Below are positions 1 through 13,901 of a stretch of 64,000 nucleotides of DNA, one piece after another. Origin of the DNA: Varroa destructor. Taxonomy: Eukaryota > Arthropoda > Arachnida > Mesostigmata > Varroidae. A program made the position numbers and the translations under genes. Position 1 is the first letter of the stretch. The number at the start of each line of letters is the position of its first letter. The DNA lies in NCBI RefSeq assembly GCF_002443255.2, contig NW_019211459.1, forward strand, positions 24,299,790 through 24,363,789. Reading direction: 5' to 3'. The notes below the pieces were generated by a model that saw nothing but the letters and a program-made list of their open reading frames with translations, searched no databases and was not told the DNA's origin.

Positions 1-1169
1 CCTGTGAAATCTATTCTGGGGCATTGGCGAAAATACTAGGTAAAGAAGCTTTCAATAACACAAGAATTCAATACTAATTCTACTATTTTAAGAGCGAGAA
101 TGGGGAGATAGAAGACCACAGATGAGATGATTACAGCTCAAGATCTTAAACGGAAGAACAAGTTGAAAATAACCTCGTCGCCGCACCTTAATCACGACCT
201 GGGTCGGGGAAAACAGATGCCTCTAGACCTTTACTTCCCGACGTTGAAGTCCGCGTCATGTTTACTATTTCTGCGCCTTTAATCAAGCGGTAGGTGACGA
301 AGTGCGTTCCACGATCGGTTCCCTCTAGCCATCAGTAACAAGATAACGTGGATGTGGCATTGCCATGTCAACGTTAAAGCAAGCTGTAAATATAGCATAT
401 GCCTACTATGCTATTTTACGGCTATTCAAGTTATATATTTGCTACTATAGCCATTGAAGTTTTTCAGCCCGATAGATATCCTATAGGTAAGTGGACTAGG
501 CAATTGCCTTACGAAGCTCTCTAAATGTTCTTGTCGTTGTCTTTATCTTGATTTTTCAAACAATGCGTGTTAGTTAGCTCGTGCTCCCGAGGTATACTGA
601 CTTTAATGACTCACTTTCCCTTTTGTTTCCATAATCGCAATGTCATTCATCTCTGCATGCCGTAGGTATATCGCTTTCTATCAACTTCTACACAAAACCT
701 CTTGCCGGAGATTATACAATGATCACACATTGAATAGTGTTTTTTTTTGCTACGTACTAACGAATAACACTGCTTATCCTGTTGTCTTCACAAACATCCA
801 TATCGGACCAATCTGAGTGCAGTGAACATTTATATGTCACCGTGTACACTGATAGCACTTATTAACTTACGACGCAAAAATCGTATAAAAGTATCCTGGA
901 AGTAAACACACTGTTTTCGTTCTGCCTATCTTCATTTAGAAACAACGCGAAGTAAAACAAACTTTATCAATCCAATAACAGTCTGTTGGTTACGTAGAAC
1001 GCGAACTTTCATTGACTTCCCCAACTCGGTGTATAATTTCCCCTGAAGCTTCCACCTAAATAACAACGGGCATTCTCATGACCACAAGAAAACAAACAAT
1101 CAACATTACTGATATCTATGCCTTTTCAAGGTCCAAAGCATCCCTTTCGATCTGAGTACCTTTTATGCT

Positions 1170-1620
1170 TTAGCTCTCATTGGGAAAGGACGCTCCGTAG
1201 GAGTAAACGGCGGAGGAGGGCAATAAGGGCGAGAGTCGTCGAATTGTTGAGTTTGCGGCAGTGGATTGTACAGTGTCGGTAGGAAAGTTAGCGTGAAAAA
1301 GCGATTGGGAACTCTTAGGAGTTCTACGATAGTTTAGGTTCGTCTCGGTCGTAAGGCAGAGGGGGCTACATGAGGACTGTTTTCTAGAACCAGGCGTCGT
1401 TTGGTTAAGGGAAAATGAAATGGTAGCAGACATCCGAAAACTGGTGTCCTGTTCCAGGATCACGGAACTCAAGATCCGACCGGGATCAGAAAGCTTCTGG
1501 CTGGAAGTAATACAGCTACACAATGTCGTCTTCGTTGTACTTGGGAAGCTGATGGGTCGATACAATACGACCGGCGGGTTGGGGAGAACGAGCAAGACGG
1601 AAGTACCGTTGAGGTAGCCC
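1170..1620 (+). mobile_element. Possible LINE endonuclease-like fragment
   Basis: A plus-strand frame with breaks reads EPGVVWLREN...ADIRKL, then ITELKIRPGSESFWLEV and HNVVFVVLGK, ending near 1617. The order resembles the AP-endonuclease domain of non-LTR retrotransposons (a 'xTWLxE' block, later 'ESxWxEV...VxVVxxYRP'). Part of the domain would have to be missing, and no reverse transcriptase follows. The 164-residue open frame on the other strand is taken as a chance frame. Similarity is weak; this could be unrelated open sequence. Confidence 0.25.
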
Positions 1621-3629
1621 AGAAAACAAAATGCCAAGCGTTCTGGATGGTCGGCCTTTTTCAAGGCTGACTGGGGCTTTAATCTTTCGTTCCTGTTCTT
1701 CGTTGTTGTGTAAGGTCTAGAAAGTCTCGTATCTTCGCACGCCTAGTTGTTTTTGGTTTGTCTATTGCTATTCGCTTTATTGTCTGTGGATTATCTACTC
1801 CCATTTTCCAGGACCTGACGGCGATGTCAAGTAAGCAATGTGATTCAGCTTGGATAAACCTTCCCGGATAAGGTTTCGAGTCAAAACAGGACTGTCGAAA
1901 ACGACCCGTTTCTCCCGTTCGTGTATCTCAGTTCCGTTTGTCAGTTGTCAACGGTATTATTGCAGGTGGTCGCTGGTGAAACAGGGACTAGGACGCGCTA
2001 TGGGCCATCAGTTGAGAGTTTACTTACATACTCTTCCCCACATTGATATTTAAAATATTATCACGGTCGACTGTAAAAGGAATAGCAATACGTCAACGGC
2101 GCCGACAATGGAAACAACCTTGAGAAGGAAAGAACAAAGGCACTGGAGGGCGTAATAGTTATGGGAGCGTTAATCAGGCGTTTGACACGACTGGAAGCAG
2201 GAGCAAATAATTGGGTCATATAGAGATGCTGGGGGGCAACAGCTAAAGCAAAGTCGAATAACCAAAAGTACGTTCCATGCACACTGACAACTTGGTACCG
2301 CACTCGTTTACCAGTGTTGTATAATGTAAGCAAGAGTATCACAAAATAGTCCTTTAGCCTTACTCAACTTGTAGACCGATAGCGTACATTTACAGCATAA
2401 GTGACGCTAACTACACTTCGTTTCGTCTTCTCCTTCGCTTTGTTGTTTGTTTACTTGTTTCTCTAATCAGGACGCATTTCAGTTTTCCTGGATTAAAATA
2501 ACCCTTTGAAAGGCCTCTTTCCAAGATAAACGGCTTTTCTTTACTATGCAAATCTCTAGTTCAGCATAAATCCGACCCTACATACAGCTCTTCGAATATT
2601 GCGTGCTTTTTTATTCTGTTGGACGTTTTTATTCCACGGCATGTTTGACTTAGTGTTCGACATCGACCATTTCTCTATATTCAATTTATCTAGAAATTAA
2701 AAAGGTGTATAAAGGGTTCACAAAGGAATATTTCTATGCTTAGGCCTGCAAAAAGCTTGAAGAAGTATCGTTTTAATACACCAGCATTCTTAATTACGTT
2801 TTAAATTGAAATCTTGTTTGCTATTGCCGGTTGCATTTATGCCAGTTTGATCGTCCTTTAGCTAGAAAGCGGACCAGAATATCTGGTAAATTTGTTTTGT
2901 GGGTTTGTCAGAAACTTTACTTTGTCGCCTGAAAACAGCGCGTGAAGTGTAGGTCTTCGTAAGAGCGCCTCCTAGGTCTGACGCTAGTCCCTAGTCTGCA
3001 TGCGGTTTAGATCAGAACACACGTTTCATGACCTGTGCCATATCTTGTATACTCGAAATATTAAATATAGCTTAATTGAGTTGCTTGAATCTATACTAGT
3101 AAGGGATTATCTCTGTTCGAATAATGCATAACTTGGTAACTGCTGTTAATGGCGCTCGAGTTGGAATATAAAGTTCGAATACTATAGAAGGGTATGGCGA
3201 TAAAAGAAAATTGTGAGTTTTCTGTATTCTTAAGCATCTTTTCAAGAATGCTGAACTTCAATATACTTAGCTGTCCTAATGGACACACATGTCGCTCAGT
3301 ACAGATCACCTCTCCATATTTTAGCCTTACAAATGCTCATTCAACGCCTAAGTAACGCGACATATTCTACGAGATCATTTGTCTACGCGGTCTAAGGTTG
3401 CTAGAAAACAACATCTGGTGGTGTTGACGCGGCACCGTGTGAGATTTCGGGTGTATTTTGTTTACTAGAATCTATCATTTGGACTAGTTTGTGTTTTACA
3501 GCAAAAACAAGTATTTACATTGAGTAATTCTACTACCAATAATAATAATGACCGCAGTAGAACCCTATTCTATTAGCATGGTACATATTTTACCCCGTCG
3601 ACCAGAACCCCTGTAATTGCCATAGAGTA

Positions 3630-3655
3630 TTTTTTTTTTTTTTTTTTTTTTTTTT
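3630..3655. repeat. Poly(T) tract flanked by a diverged short duplication
   Basis: A run of 26 T. Similar sequences flank it: CCAGAACCCCTGTAATTGCC on the left and ACAGAACCCTTGTCATCG on the right. This could be a small duplication, or the poly(A) end of an old retroposed sequence read on the minus strand. Confidence 0.6.
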
Positions 3656-6600
3656 AGCGAACAGAACCCTTGTCATCGTATGCACATATTTATTATATAA
3701 ATCTTCATCATGTATTCATCTTTTCAATACCTATTTGGCCAGGCATAATATCACCTCTATCGCATATTAGTGTGACACTCAACACAGCTATTTCTGCGTA
3801 ACGAGTGCGTACCGGCCGAGTTATCTGGTTACTACAGTGTCGAAGGCGTTAAGAAGAATCATTCTATAAACTAGCGACTGGGCCGCGTGGTACTACGCCC
3901 GCAGACCAGGTCCTACTCCTCGTATCGGGTGTGGTACAAAGTTCGGAGTGTGTGAAAAAGATGCTGATCTACAGACGATGAAACTACTGCAAATAGAGCA
4001 AAGCGAATTCGAAAGGCGTTCTTTTGCGTAGGCGGATGAAATTAAGAGCCAAAAAAGATAGTCTTCATTTTCTCGATACAGATAGCATGAAGAAAGCTAT
4101 TTTTTTTAATGATTTTTTTAAACTTTATAGCCTTCTCTGTGCTAACCGGCCGGTCGGTAAAATAGAGCCATCCTCAACTTCATAATAAGAGTATCTGATC
4201 TTGATATCTTCGCAGGATCTCTCTTGAGTTGAAATTTATTGTGCGATGGTGGCTGGTAACAAATAGGCACTTTCGCGCTATATTTCATAAATTCAGGACA
4301 GAGTGAGTATAGATTATATATGTATCCCATAAACGACGCTGAAAAGGAATCGCTAAATTGTTTCAATCATTATAAAATGCTTTACAAGCGATGGAAGGTC
4401 AAATCGAAAAACTCTAGATTGACACTTAGCTTCTACTGTCGCTTATTTATCCTTGTAGAACTCTGTGCCCCTTATCCATACAAAAATACCTACCAGCGTT
4501 TCTATTTAAGAGTAAAAATTAAAGAAAAAAAATACGGATAAGACTCATAGAGTGCGTCATTTAAATTCAACATTAAGGCAATGTATTCCAGTAAAAATAG
4601 ATAAAAACTTATTGAAAAATATGTGTATATAGCTAATGTACCGCAGGTGAGACTTTATGCTTTGCCGGACCATGAAGTTTCATCTGCGGACTACCATTTA
4701 CTGCAGTAGTCTCCGAGAAACTATAGAACCGAAAGGGTATAATGCACTCCGAGCCGATAGTGGGTCAGGGAGGCGATTTAGCGCAGACAAGATCGATATA
4801 ATCAATGGGTATATTATATGTTTATTAGTAGCAGGTAAAAGAGAAGGTCCTCCAGGATCCTCAATAAACAACATAGACAGAGCTATTTATTAGGAGCTCT
4901 AGTTCAAAGTTGTAGTATGAATATTTTCAAAAAAGCTTAGAACAATTGTGCAATGTAAAAGTGATGCCGTTCGCTACACATTGACCTACTGTAATGGATC
5001 ATTAGGAACCGGTTTTATTATTAATTCCAGTCACTGCTAAACAGAAGAAGCATCTTTTTATCTTTGCTATAAAGACATTCGATACTATCTATATAAGTAT
5101 CTAGAAGGCAAGCAAAAAAAAGCACATGGAGCAACAGGTTTCCGTTAAACATCGGCTGTCTTTCTATAGCAAACGTAACTTTCGGAACCCCAGGATGTTT
5201 TCGGCAGTGATGAAACATCGTCGTACCAATGGTCGCTTGATATGTTTTATGTCTTGAAAAATGGCGTAGTAAAGGTGCAGCCACTTTTCATATTGGCGAA
5301 CTGGGTTCCGTGCGTCGCAGCGTTAAAAAAACCTTTGAGGCATATTCTTCCCACTAAAGTGATGATACATACGCCTCTTTTAGATGACCCTGGCCATGGC
5401 CCATTAGATACTTCCTTTGTATAGCCCGAATGTATTAAGGGATGAAAGGAGAATCATTGCTTTCGACAGGGGTTAATCATGGACATATTTTTCCGTTTGA
5501 CGCAAAATGAGTTATAGAACTTCTTAGCGAATTAGTTACCGTCAGCCAGTTACGAGCTGATTATGGTGAATGATGATTAAATTTTGTCTATTCACACTAG
5601 CCTTTAGCATTAACTCTTTGAATAAATGCCGTAAAAAGCACTTCTTTTGAAAAGCGATACAGCAGAAGGGAACAGTTTCGATCCAGATACTGATATAAAA
5701 TTTTCCTCAACAATAGCGAGTTCTGGACGCTTAAGGCCAAACCATCATTCAATATATTTTATACAAAAGGAACAGAATCCAATGCAAGGAAAAAACAGCT
5801 CTCGTACAAAGGATTGTACACCGCTGGCGACCTGTCTCATCCGATGACTATATTAAAAGATCTAGAAGCACGTAGGTAGAAATTTTCGATCGATGAAAAC
5901 CGTCGTTTCAGCCGAATTGTTTCTTCGTGATCAGCAGGTAAGCGAAGGTCTTAAGACAACTATATTTGAGATTGGGATCTTTGAGAACAGGCATCTGACG
6001 GCTGCCAAAGGGTGTCGTTTATCTCTCTAGTGTGAGCCGTGGCTGGTTTCGAAATAACAGCTATCGACTGGCTACCCAATTTTTAAACCCAAAAATGTAT
6101 TGACACACGAAATGTTTGCCTTCCGACTTTATTCATATAAAATTTTGACCCGATCTGCAAGCAACAATATTGGTAAAAGACATATTATAGTATGTTTCCA
6201 TATACGATATGAAATACTTCCTTATTGAAAGTTTCAGGTTATATAACCCTAAATAGCTTTTCCTAATCTATTCTAAGCTCTCAAGGTTGATTCCTAACTT
6301 CGGAATTTAACGTAAGATTGAGCCCGTTGAAAACAAACAATTAAATGAAGCTATATCAATTTACTATATAAAAAGATGACTGGGCAAATTGAAGATAAAT
6401 TAGACATAGTTTTCCAGCTGTAACCCATCGACAAATAAGAGAAAGGAAATTATCTAAACAAGCCGCTAAAACAATTCACACCATCTTTCAAAATACGTCG
6501 CCTGCCTAGTATATCGTAATATCTTAGCCTATAAAACACAATGAAGTACAAGCTGTTTTGTGTACGTAAATATTTTGTAGTATTCAACGAGGGTTTACCG

Positions 6601-6974
6601 CGTCAGTCCGTCAATTAATTCCAATATCGTAAAGAAATGAACCCTCAATATGAAGCCAAACAGAATAGACTATCATAAATAGAGCTGTCGCATTATCCCA
6701 GGGCATCTCTCTACAAGTCATCGGACGTTCGATAATCTAAACTTCACTTAGGACAGTTTCGCCTTCAAGCTACCCGATCAGCTCTGATAAAACTTATTCA
6801 CACGTGCGTTTTTTAGATCTTTACGACCCTTTGTTCCAGGGGGATATTTTTTTTAGCAACTAATAGCCGTTGTAAAGGGGTCTGGTTGGCCACGAACATT
6901 ATGAAACGCTATAGAAGAGCCTTTAAGATCTGGCCTACTGTATAGTTATACGGCCATGTCCACCAGTATGAAAG

Positions 6975-6992
6975 GTCTGTATATATACAGAC
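6975..6992. repeat. 18-bp perfect palindrome
   Basis: GTCTGTATATATACAGAC reads the same on both strands. A similar 16-bp palindrome, ATGTAAATATTTACAT, lies at 37223-37238. Confidence 0.85.
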
Positions 6993-7129
6993 ATTGGCTA
7001 ATCAAATAAGCCCAGTTTGAAATTTCGCATATTATCGATTTTGATCGAAGATGGCTTTGTACGCCGACTAAATATCTGCGAGCCATCTCTTTTGTGCGAA
7101 ATTGGCCTCGTTCTATTTTCTAACGATGA

Positions 7130-8313
7130 CACACTATCACTAGACCGGTATTTTTAAACTTCGATGGGCGAAAAAGCACTGCAGAAGCTAATATCTAGTG
7201 TTCTCATCGTTGGCTGCAATCACTGTTGCAGTTTAATTTGGTGCGTTTTGCCTGCATGCACCACCCCTGTCACGCCCGGATCCTGGGCCCGTACTTGTAG
7301 CACTATATTTTTGAGTTGTGAGATGTGCGTGACCTTTTGTCGCGCTCAGACTCACTCTTTAAATCAGTGAGTTTTCAGGCCATGGAAAAACTTTACCATT
7401 ATTAGCGATACTAAGAGACACTTTGCCATGCGACATAGCAACTTGTCATACGCGTAATACGGAGTTCCTATCTGGACACCGTCCTCGTATCTGGGGCAAT
7501 ACCTTCCATCTGATTTACCTTTCTACACTGTTGGTTTTTCGTGATCCACTTGACGAAACGTGGAGTTCCTGCACCGCCAATAGTAATTACGGCGCACATC
7601 GTCACTTTTTTTCGAACGTTCGGCCAGCCCGATTACACCGAAATCCTTGATGTTTCCCCAGAATCCCTGTAGCGGTGTTAGGCGTTTCTATCCAACAACC
7701 CAAAATGCGATTAATCCGAACAACATACTTCTTACCAGTCTTCAATTTTCTGCGTTTGAGAATTGTCAGCCCATTTGAAACGCGCGTACTTATTTGGGTA
7801 GTTGAGCCGGGCTTTTTTGACTGGTTTACGAGAGTCAAAACTATTAAAAAAAAAAAAAAAAAAAAGAACACCGACACGACGTCGGTGAGATTTTATAAAC
7901 ACAATGATTCCACGCTCTAAGGCAGCTGATAAACCGTTACGATCTTTCGGTAGCTAGATTAGAATGACACTGTCTCTTCGCTGCGTTATGCACCATTTTT
8001 TTTTTAGAACGAGCACTTTATCCTTGACCTTCTGTGCTACATTGTACCCTTCTATATTTTTAAGCCACTCAGCAAGTAGTCTTCACGATCGCTTGTATGA
8101 TTCTAGCTATTCTGTAAGACCTCTTCGTGGCCCCAGTACGAGTTCATGTATAGTGGACGGTATGTGTATAAAGCGCTATGCTCATCTTGAACCCCATTTT
8201 GTCTCCCCATCAATGGAAGAAGACCGAATCGGTTGTCTGAGGTATGCGTAAATGACTCAAACGCTCAAACGTGTTGTAATGAACAAGCATTGCATCACAC
8301 GTTCCAGTAAATG
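7130..8313 (-). mobile_element. Tc1-like transposon relic, copy A (transposase pseudogene)
   Basis: This segment matches the reverse complement of 19181-20225 over most of its length, with many substitutions and small indels. Read on the minus strand, frame-shifted pieces resemble a Tc1/mariner transposase: KTGKKYV then CSD-x-SHFGLLDRNA, matching the [VI]-x-F-S-D-E-S-x-F catalytic block, followed downstream by VTMCAVITIGGAGTPRFVKW, like the family's conserved VWG...GVG-x-L-x-F block. Stop codons and frame changes interrupt it, and an A-run at 7845-7865 lies inside. It cannot encode an active enzyme. Element ends were placed only by where similarity to copy B fades; no terminal inverted repeat was recognised. 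Confidence 0.7.
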
Positions 8314-8368
8314 CCTTTCTTTTTACCGCAGTTTAAGAGTACTTCTGCGTGCTATCATCAAAAAAATC

Positions 8369-8393
8369 TATATATATATATATATATATATAT
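8369..8393. repeat. (TA)n microsatellite
   Basis: Uninterrupted TA dinucleotides just outside Tc1-like copy A. Confidence 0.95.
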
Positions 8394-9071
8394 TGATTAC
8401 AGGTATTTTACACAATTTACCACAAATGCAGGCGGATTTTCCACTCTATTAAGCTAATCGAACTATAATTTTTTCATCGTATAACCTCTTGTATTTTCAC
8501 TGAAAAGCGCACGTTTATGTGTAAAATACATAAAGGCTAGCAAATACGCAATGTTAAACTATTTGTGATTTGAAAAATTGTAGTTAAGATCTGTGCTGAA
8601 ACTGTATTACGAAACGAGTCGTACTAAAGATACCTACGTAGTAGGCGCCTTTTGTACGTCATTGCACGTTAATAAGCAGCAGGCTACATATTTGGAAACT
8701 ACATAACAGGTATACTACTTTCTTTTTCTGCGTTCATTTGTAAACCTTAAATTGTGCAGAAAAATTAATGCTATATTATTAAGCAGTTGGACATAGAACG
8801 AGTTTGTAGTCACAAAATAATGCTGTTATATCGGTATTGACAATGGGTCCTGTACTCGAAAACAATGCATTCTATAGCATTTGAGTATTTGTGCTGCCTG
8901 TATCTCAGATGGTGTCTGGACAGGAACCGTTGACTTCTTCGAAAGTCACTTGAGCTTCATTATCCAGCATAATCACATCTATATTCGCCTGGAACTTAGG
9001 GTCTATTCTTGAAGTTCTTGACGCGACCGTGTAGATCACTGAAATCGTAGGCAATCGATTAGTGCTGAGTC

Positions 9072-9112
9072 ACAACTGAACTTATTAATTCATAATTAAT
9101 AAGTTCAGTTGT
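9072..9112. repeat. Perfect 18-bp hairpin just past the lipocalin stop codon
   Basis: Arms 9072-9089 and 9095-9112 are perfect reverse complements (ACAACTGAACTTATTAAT) with a 5-base loop. On the minus strand it starts 16 bases after the lipocalin stop, so it would lie in the 3' UTR. Confidence 0.95.
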
Positions 9113-9127
9113 AAAATACGCAGTGTT

Positions 9128-12100
9128 TTAGTTACAGTTCTGCCTTCTGATAGTTAATTTTAATGAACGACGGAACTGGCTTGTCTGGGAATCGAGGTCT
9201 GTCCTAATCGCTTTGTCCTGCCGTTTGGCGTCTAAAACGACGCCCTGTATTTTCTACGACGATGAAAAACGCGCTTCATAAATCTGATCAAGTGCGCTTG
9301 TTAGCGTTTGTGGAGTTATTGTGTTCGCCAGATATTTCGATCTATTTACTGAGAGCGTTCTTCCGATATAGCAAATAAGGAAGAGAAGCTCAATGCTCTA
9401 AAGGTGTCACTGGTAGGTAAGTAAAATAATGATAATTTTTTTTTTATTATCATTATTTTACAGTACGGAGCCTCAAGTAAGAAAAAACAAACTTACTGTA
9501 GGGTCCCTCTTTGATAAAGATGACTGCCCAGTTGTCGTAGTCCGTCCCGAGAATTTGAGCTGTTACAATCCTCTTTCCTGAAAAACATCGTTTTCGATAT
9601 ACTGATATTAACTAGGTCCTGTTATAATATGCTCCCTTCTGGCTATGATGGCCTGACGCTCTGTTCTTCAAACTGCGACACACAAAATTGTTTTGTAAAA
9701 ACCTGTTTGCTCGCTCCAGATTGCCTCTACCTAGTACGATTTCAACAATAAATATCTATGTCACATAGTTTCTTGATATGTAGTCTCTGGAACAGACGGA
9801 ACTGGATTTACGTTTTATTTTTATAATGCAATACGTCCTTAGTTGGCATTTCATTTATGAAACAGTCGTCATTTTATATATGCTTAATAACAATGCGTTT
9901 TATTAGGTAAGGTTACATATAAGATTCTACGTAGTAAATATCTCGTGCAACTGTACGTCTTACCGTTAACAAGGAGATCGTAGATTGCCGGCTGATCAGG
10001 TCTGTCGGTTATATCGAAGTGCATCGTTCGAACACTATTACTGAAAGTGTCAATATTGTAACATTAGGACATTTTAACATTTATTTACTTAGATACTAAT
10101 AACTAGAAAAAGATAAAATTTATAGGTAGCATAGCTGAAAATTTTTTACCTCCACTCGTAAGCTGTTACTGTCGTAATAACAATGTGACTTAATAGTTGT
10201 TGGGGTCAGACGTATGGGCGAAAAGCCACTGAAACGTTTCGGGCAGTTTGTTTGAGCCCATGGGATAACGAAAAGGCATTCTAACGCGTTGCTACACACA
10301 TCTTTGTTTATATGGCTTTGTGCACCTGCAGTGGAATCAGGCTCACCTAGATGTACGCACACGTTGGGAACTTCTCTGAGTAAAAGGTACCTACGTGATC
10401 TTCAAATGTAGAATGGAGCTATAAAAGAAAAAAAGTACTCCACATGGACGTTACAGATTTGCCGTAAAAGAAACCAAGGCCACTCTATCAGAGAACGAGG
10501 CCTGAAAGTGAATTATGGACTTAGCATTCACTTGCCACTTTTTCTCTCTGTCAAACTCGGCCAATTCGTAGAATGTTTGGTTCAGGCAAAAACACGACGA
10601 AGCATAAAGCTGCAAACAGGCTAGAATCAGAAATAATCCCGATGTTCGCAAAGAGAGTGCAAGGCAATCCTGATACAAAAACGTAAGGTCGAAAAATTAC
10701 TAGGCTAAAACATCCAACTGAGCAGCACTGTATTAACCATAGAATATTTCAGGCAAGCGAAGATCTTCTAGGCCTCCACGCATAGGGGCCGATAGGACAC
10801 TTACTTCGCTCGCCAGATTGTCAATGTCAAGTAGCAAGGAGCACATCAGAGTGAGAACAGCTGTGGACAGTTTGTGAACTGCAGCATACACTTCCTTTCA
10901 ATGTATCTAAAAATATGGCTACTTGTTATCATACGGTAGCTATATTCTTAAATACTTCTCCTCTATATTTAAACATTTTGCATAGCCCTGCGACATTATT
11001 CAGAGGTAATAAAAACGATTGAAAAGGGGTAAAATGCCCGCAAGGGACAAGCCGCAAAACCTATTAAAGTCTGCACAGAACAAAAAACACTCCGCGCGTC
11101 GGCAAATACGCGGAAGGTGTCATGTCTATTTTACACGTTCCGAAATAAATTTCACGCATCTGTAAAGTATCTCTCTGTGTTTAGAAACTCACACTCGTAT
11201 ACATAATATTGTTAAACCCAAAAATGTACAATAAATAGTTCTATTTATGTAAGTGGGTCCAAGCAATTTAAGTGGCGGCCACCAGAATCAAGTTTTAAAG
11301 CAACAGCTGTTCGTGTAGTATGCTTCGCCATACGAAGCTACAACAACGTATCGGTATTTGCAAGAAATGGATTTTCTCCTTCATTTCGGTTCCAAATTAC
11401 ACAAGGCATCCTTTAATTTCTTGAAGAACCTTCATCATATTTTTTATTCACTAAAAGGCCTTTTTGGTCTTCAAAATAAGTACAGAGATAGGGATGGCTT
11501 CAGGAACGGTGTATTACTTATAGACCTTGCTTATCCTTTCAGCCTGACATGGACTCGAGGGAAAATCACCACACGTTCCACACTACTATTTATTCGGGTT
11601 ATTACACTTTCAGCATTCGAGAAAAGGCTTAACAGTGTTGAAAGCCAACTAGAGGCAAAGAGCATAAGTAGTATATGAAAAATTGTCCGATGATAAAATA
11701 AACCTCAACTAGAGCTTGAGTATGGTTCAACTTTATACTTCTGCGTAAAACTCGACATAGAGAAGGTATTTTTAAACCCTAATGAAGTCAATCAAGTCAC
11801 GGCCTAACCACCATGGCTGTCATGTTGGATGCGTGTATCGTCGATACCGGAACAGTCGTTCCTTACGGAATGAGTTAGTGTCCCATTTTTATATCTTTTT
11901 GAGATGCATACACATACACAGACGAACACACAAATCTGTTTGTGGCGTCCAGATGAAGCCAAATCTTATTCCATAAAAATATATTGAGAGGCAACAACAA
12001 ATTCGGTCTTCCAATACGAAGAACCTCGTTGCGTTATGTTTTACTCTCTGAGACATCAATCAATCCCAAGATGATTTCTTTTGCAGCTTATTTTGCCTAT

Positions 12101-13482
12101 GCTCACTCATAGATTCCACACATGTTTATTAATTAGTTTCTTTGTGTCCCCGGGTTACTCTAACACAGGTATTTTATGGTTCCACTACCAGCTTGCTACC
12201 GCTTATTGGCAGTGCCAAAAAACAATTTATGCTAGGGGTTTGCTGGAAACTATTTAAACAGCCGCAGTAAAAACTTAACAGCATACCGCAGCTAATATAT
12301 ATATTTGACTCGTACTGTATTTGGTTTTTACCAAGGTCAAAATTTGCCACTACTTGTGTTTTTTTCTTGTAACTGAGGGGACTATTAAACGGGATTTAAT
12401 AAGCCCGAAATGAAATTTTACACATAAAAAATATACTCCCCTCTAGTAGACCATTCGAGGTCGATGCTATTTATTAGAAATTGGAAGTGAGTGTGCCGCG
12501 TAATAGGTAGCCAGCATTTAAGAGCAAGCTTTCTTACTGATTGCTTACATCTCGTCTGGCACCGGGCAATACATAGTTACAAACATAGCTAATTTTTACC
12601 GGGGGCGACATTGAAAAGAGAAAGAAATGACTATCTCCGGAAAATACGCCTAAGCTTAGAATAGAAGCAGATATGCATTTCAAAAGAATGATGATTTTCG
12701 CTTGGTAAGACTGAAAGGGTCTTCTACATTGGGTAACGCTTGAAAAGAACGAGGCAGTCAACAGGAGTATATATAAATCCTAATCGCGTTGAGTGGATCG
12801 GTCTATCTAACAAGAATGGCCCAATAGACAAAGCAAAGTCATCTGTCTTTATGGCGACGCTAAACCGACCTTGGCCAACATTGTAAAAGCGGTCATGCAA
12901 AGACTTAAATACGAGTTTTTTTGCACCCGCCACGCTCGACGGGTGAAACTCATACGTACACTTGACAGTGGCTGTCGTCTCCAAACTTGACAAGGCCTAA
13001 ATAAATTGCCTGAGAATGCTTTGAAGAGTATGGCGAATACATAAATATAACAGAATAAATTTGGCTGTTACCAGAATTTACGGGAGATGCTGTGTGGATA
13101 CTGACCAATTCTTACCTCCTAGCTCTCTCTTTCTCTCTCACGCGCACACACACACACACACTCATACACAAAGGGCGCACACTCATACACCAAGGACACA
13201 CACTCATACGCAAAGGACACACACTCATACACAAAGGACACACATTTATACACAAACGACACACATTCATACACAAACGACACACACTCTAACACAAAGG
13301 ACACACACTCATACACAAACGACACACACTCATACACAAACGACACACACTCATACACAAAGGACACACACTCATGCACAAAGGACACACATTTATACAC
13401 AAACGACACACATTCATACACAAACGACACACACTCATACACAAAGGACACACTCATACACAAACGACACACACTCATAAAC

Positions 13483-13551
<69 letters not shown>

Positions 13552-13869
13552 CTCTCTATACACACATATACACAAAAACTCCTATACACATGTACACACA
13601 CACACACACACACAAGTCTCTAACCAATTTATTTATATTTGAAAGAATATCGTTGTTGTTATTTCAAAGCATTTCTTCATAGAGGTGGGATACATTTTCA
13701 GTATGGGTCTAGGCAGCATTTGTTCCTTGATCGGAATATAAATTGTAAAAATAGAGCTATTTTTTTGCAGAAATCTTACTCATCTTTAAGGCACTCTTAT
13801 CTTAAATCTGAATGCAAACATTCTGTGTGTGTGAATATAGATTGTGAAAAAGGTGTCAAGGACTTTATA

Positions 13870-13901
<32 letters not shown>

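Larger units (their letters stand above)
1..7129. other. Non-coding stretch, no supported gene
   Basis: Apart from the possible LINE fragment, the poly(T) tract and the 6975 palindrome, nothing could be assigned. Two tiny acceptor-to-donor segments of 19 bases (about 468-486 and 1812-1830) and an ATG-to-GTAAGC segment at 5893-5937 are noted, but have no supporting partner exons. Confidence 0.6.

Noticed and set aside
1170..1664. 164-residue minus-strand open frame
   Set aside because: Ser/Thr/Pro-rich with no motifs; the plus strand of the same segment gives the more protein-like, endonuclease-like reading.
10451..10678. Minus-strand frame with a hydrophobic, signal-like stretch (LFLILACLQLYASS) and EKKWQ
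   Set aside because: Considered as the lipocalin N-terminal exon, but it has no ATG, and the true GxW exon at 14066-14199 fits the phase and motif directly.
10804..10900. Open minus segment ending in a perfect GTAAGT donor (exon end at 10804)
   Set aside because: Lies within the lipocalin intron, has no usable start or acceptor, and its peptide matches nothing.
13149..13481. Regular repeats resembling a CRISPR array
   Set aside because: Units are directly adjacent with no unique spacers, and the genome is eukaryotic.
13119..13613. 164-residue minus frame of Val-Cys repeats and matching plus frames of Thr-His repeats
   Set aside because: Pure product of the 21-bp minisatellite and CA tract, whose period is a multiple of three.
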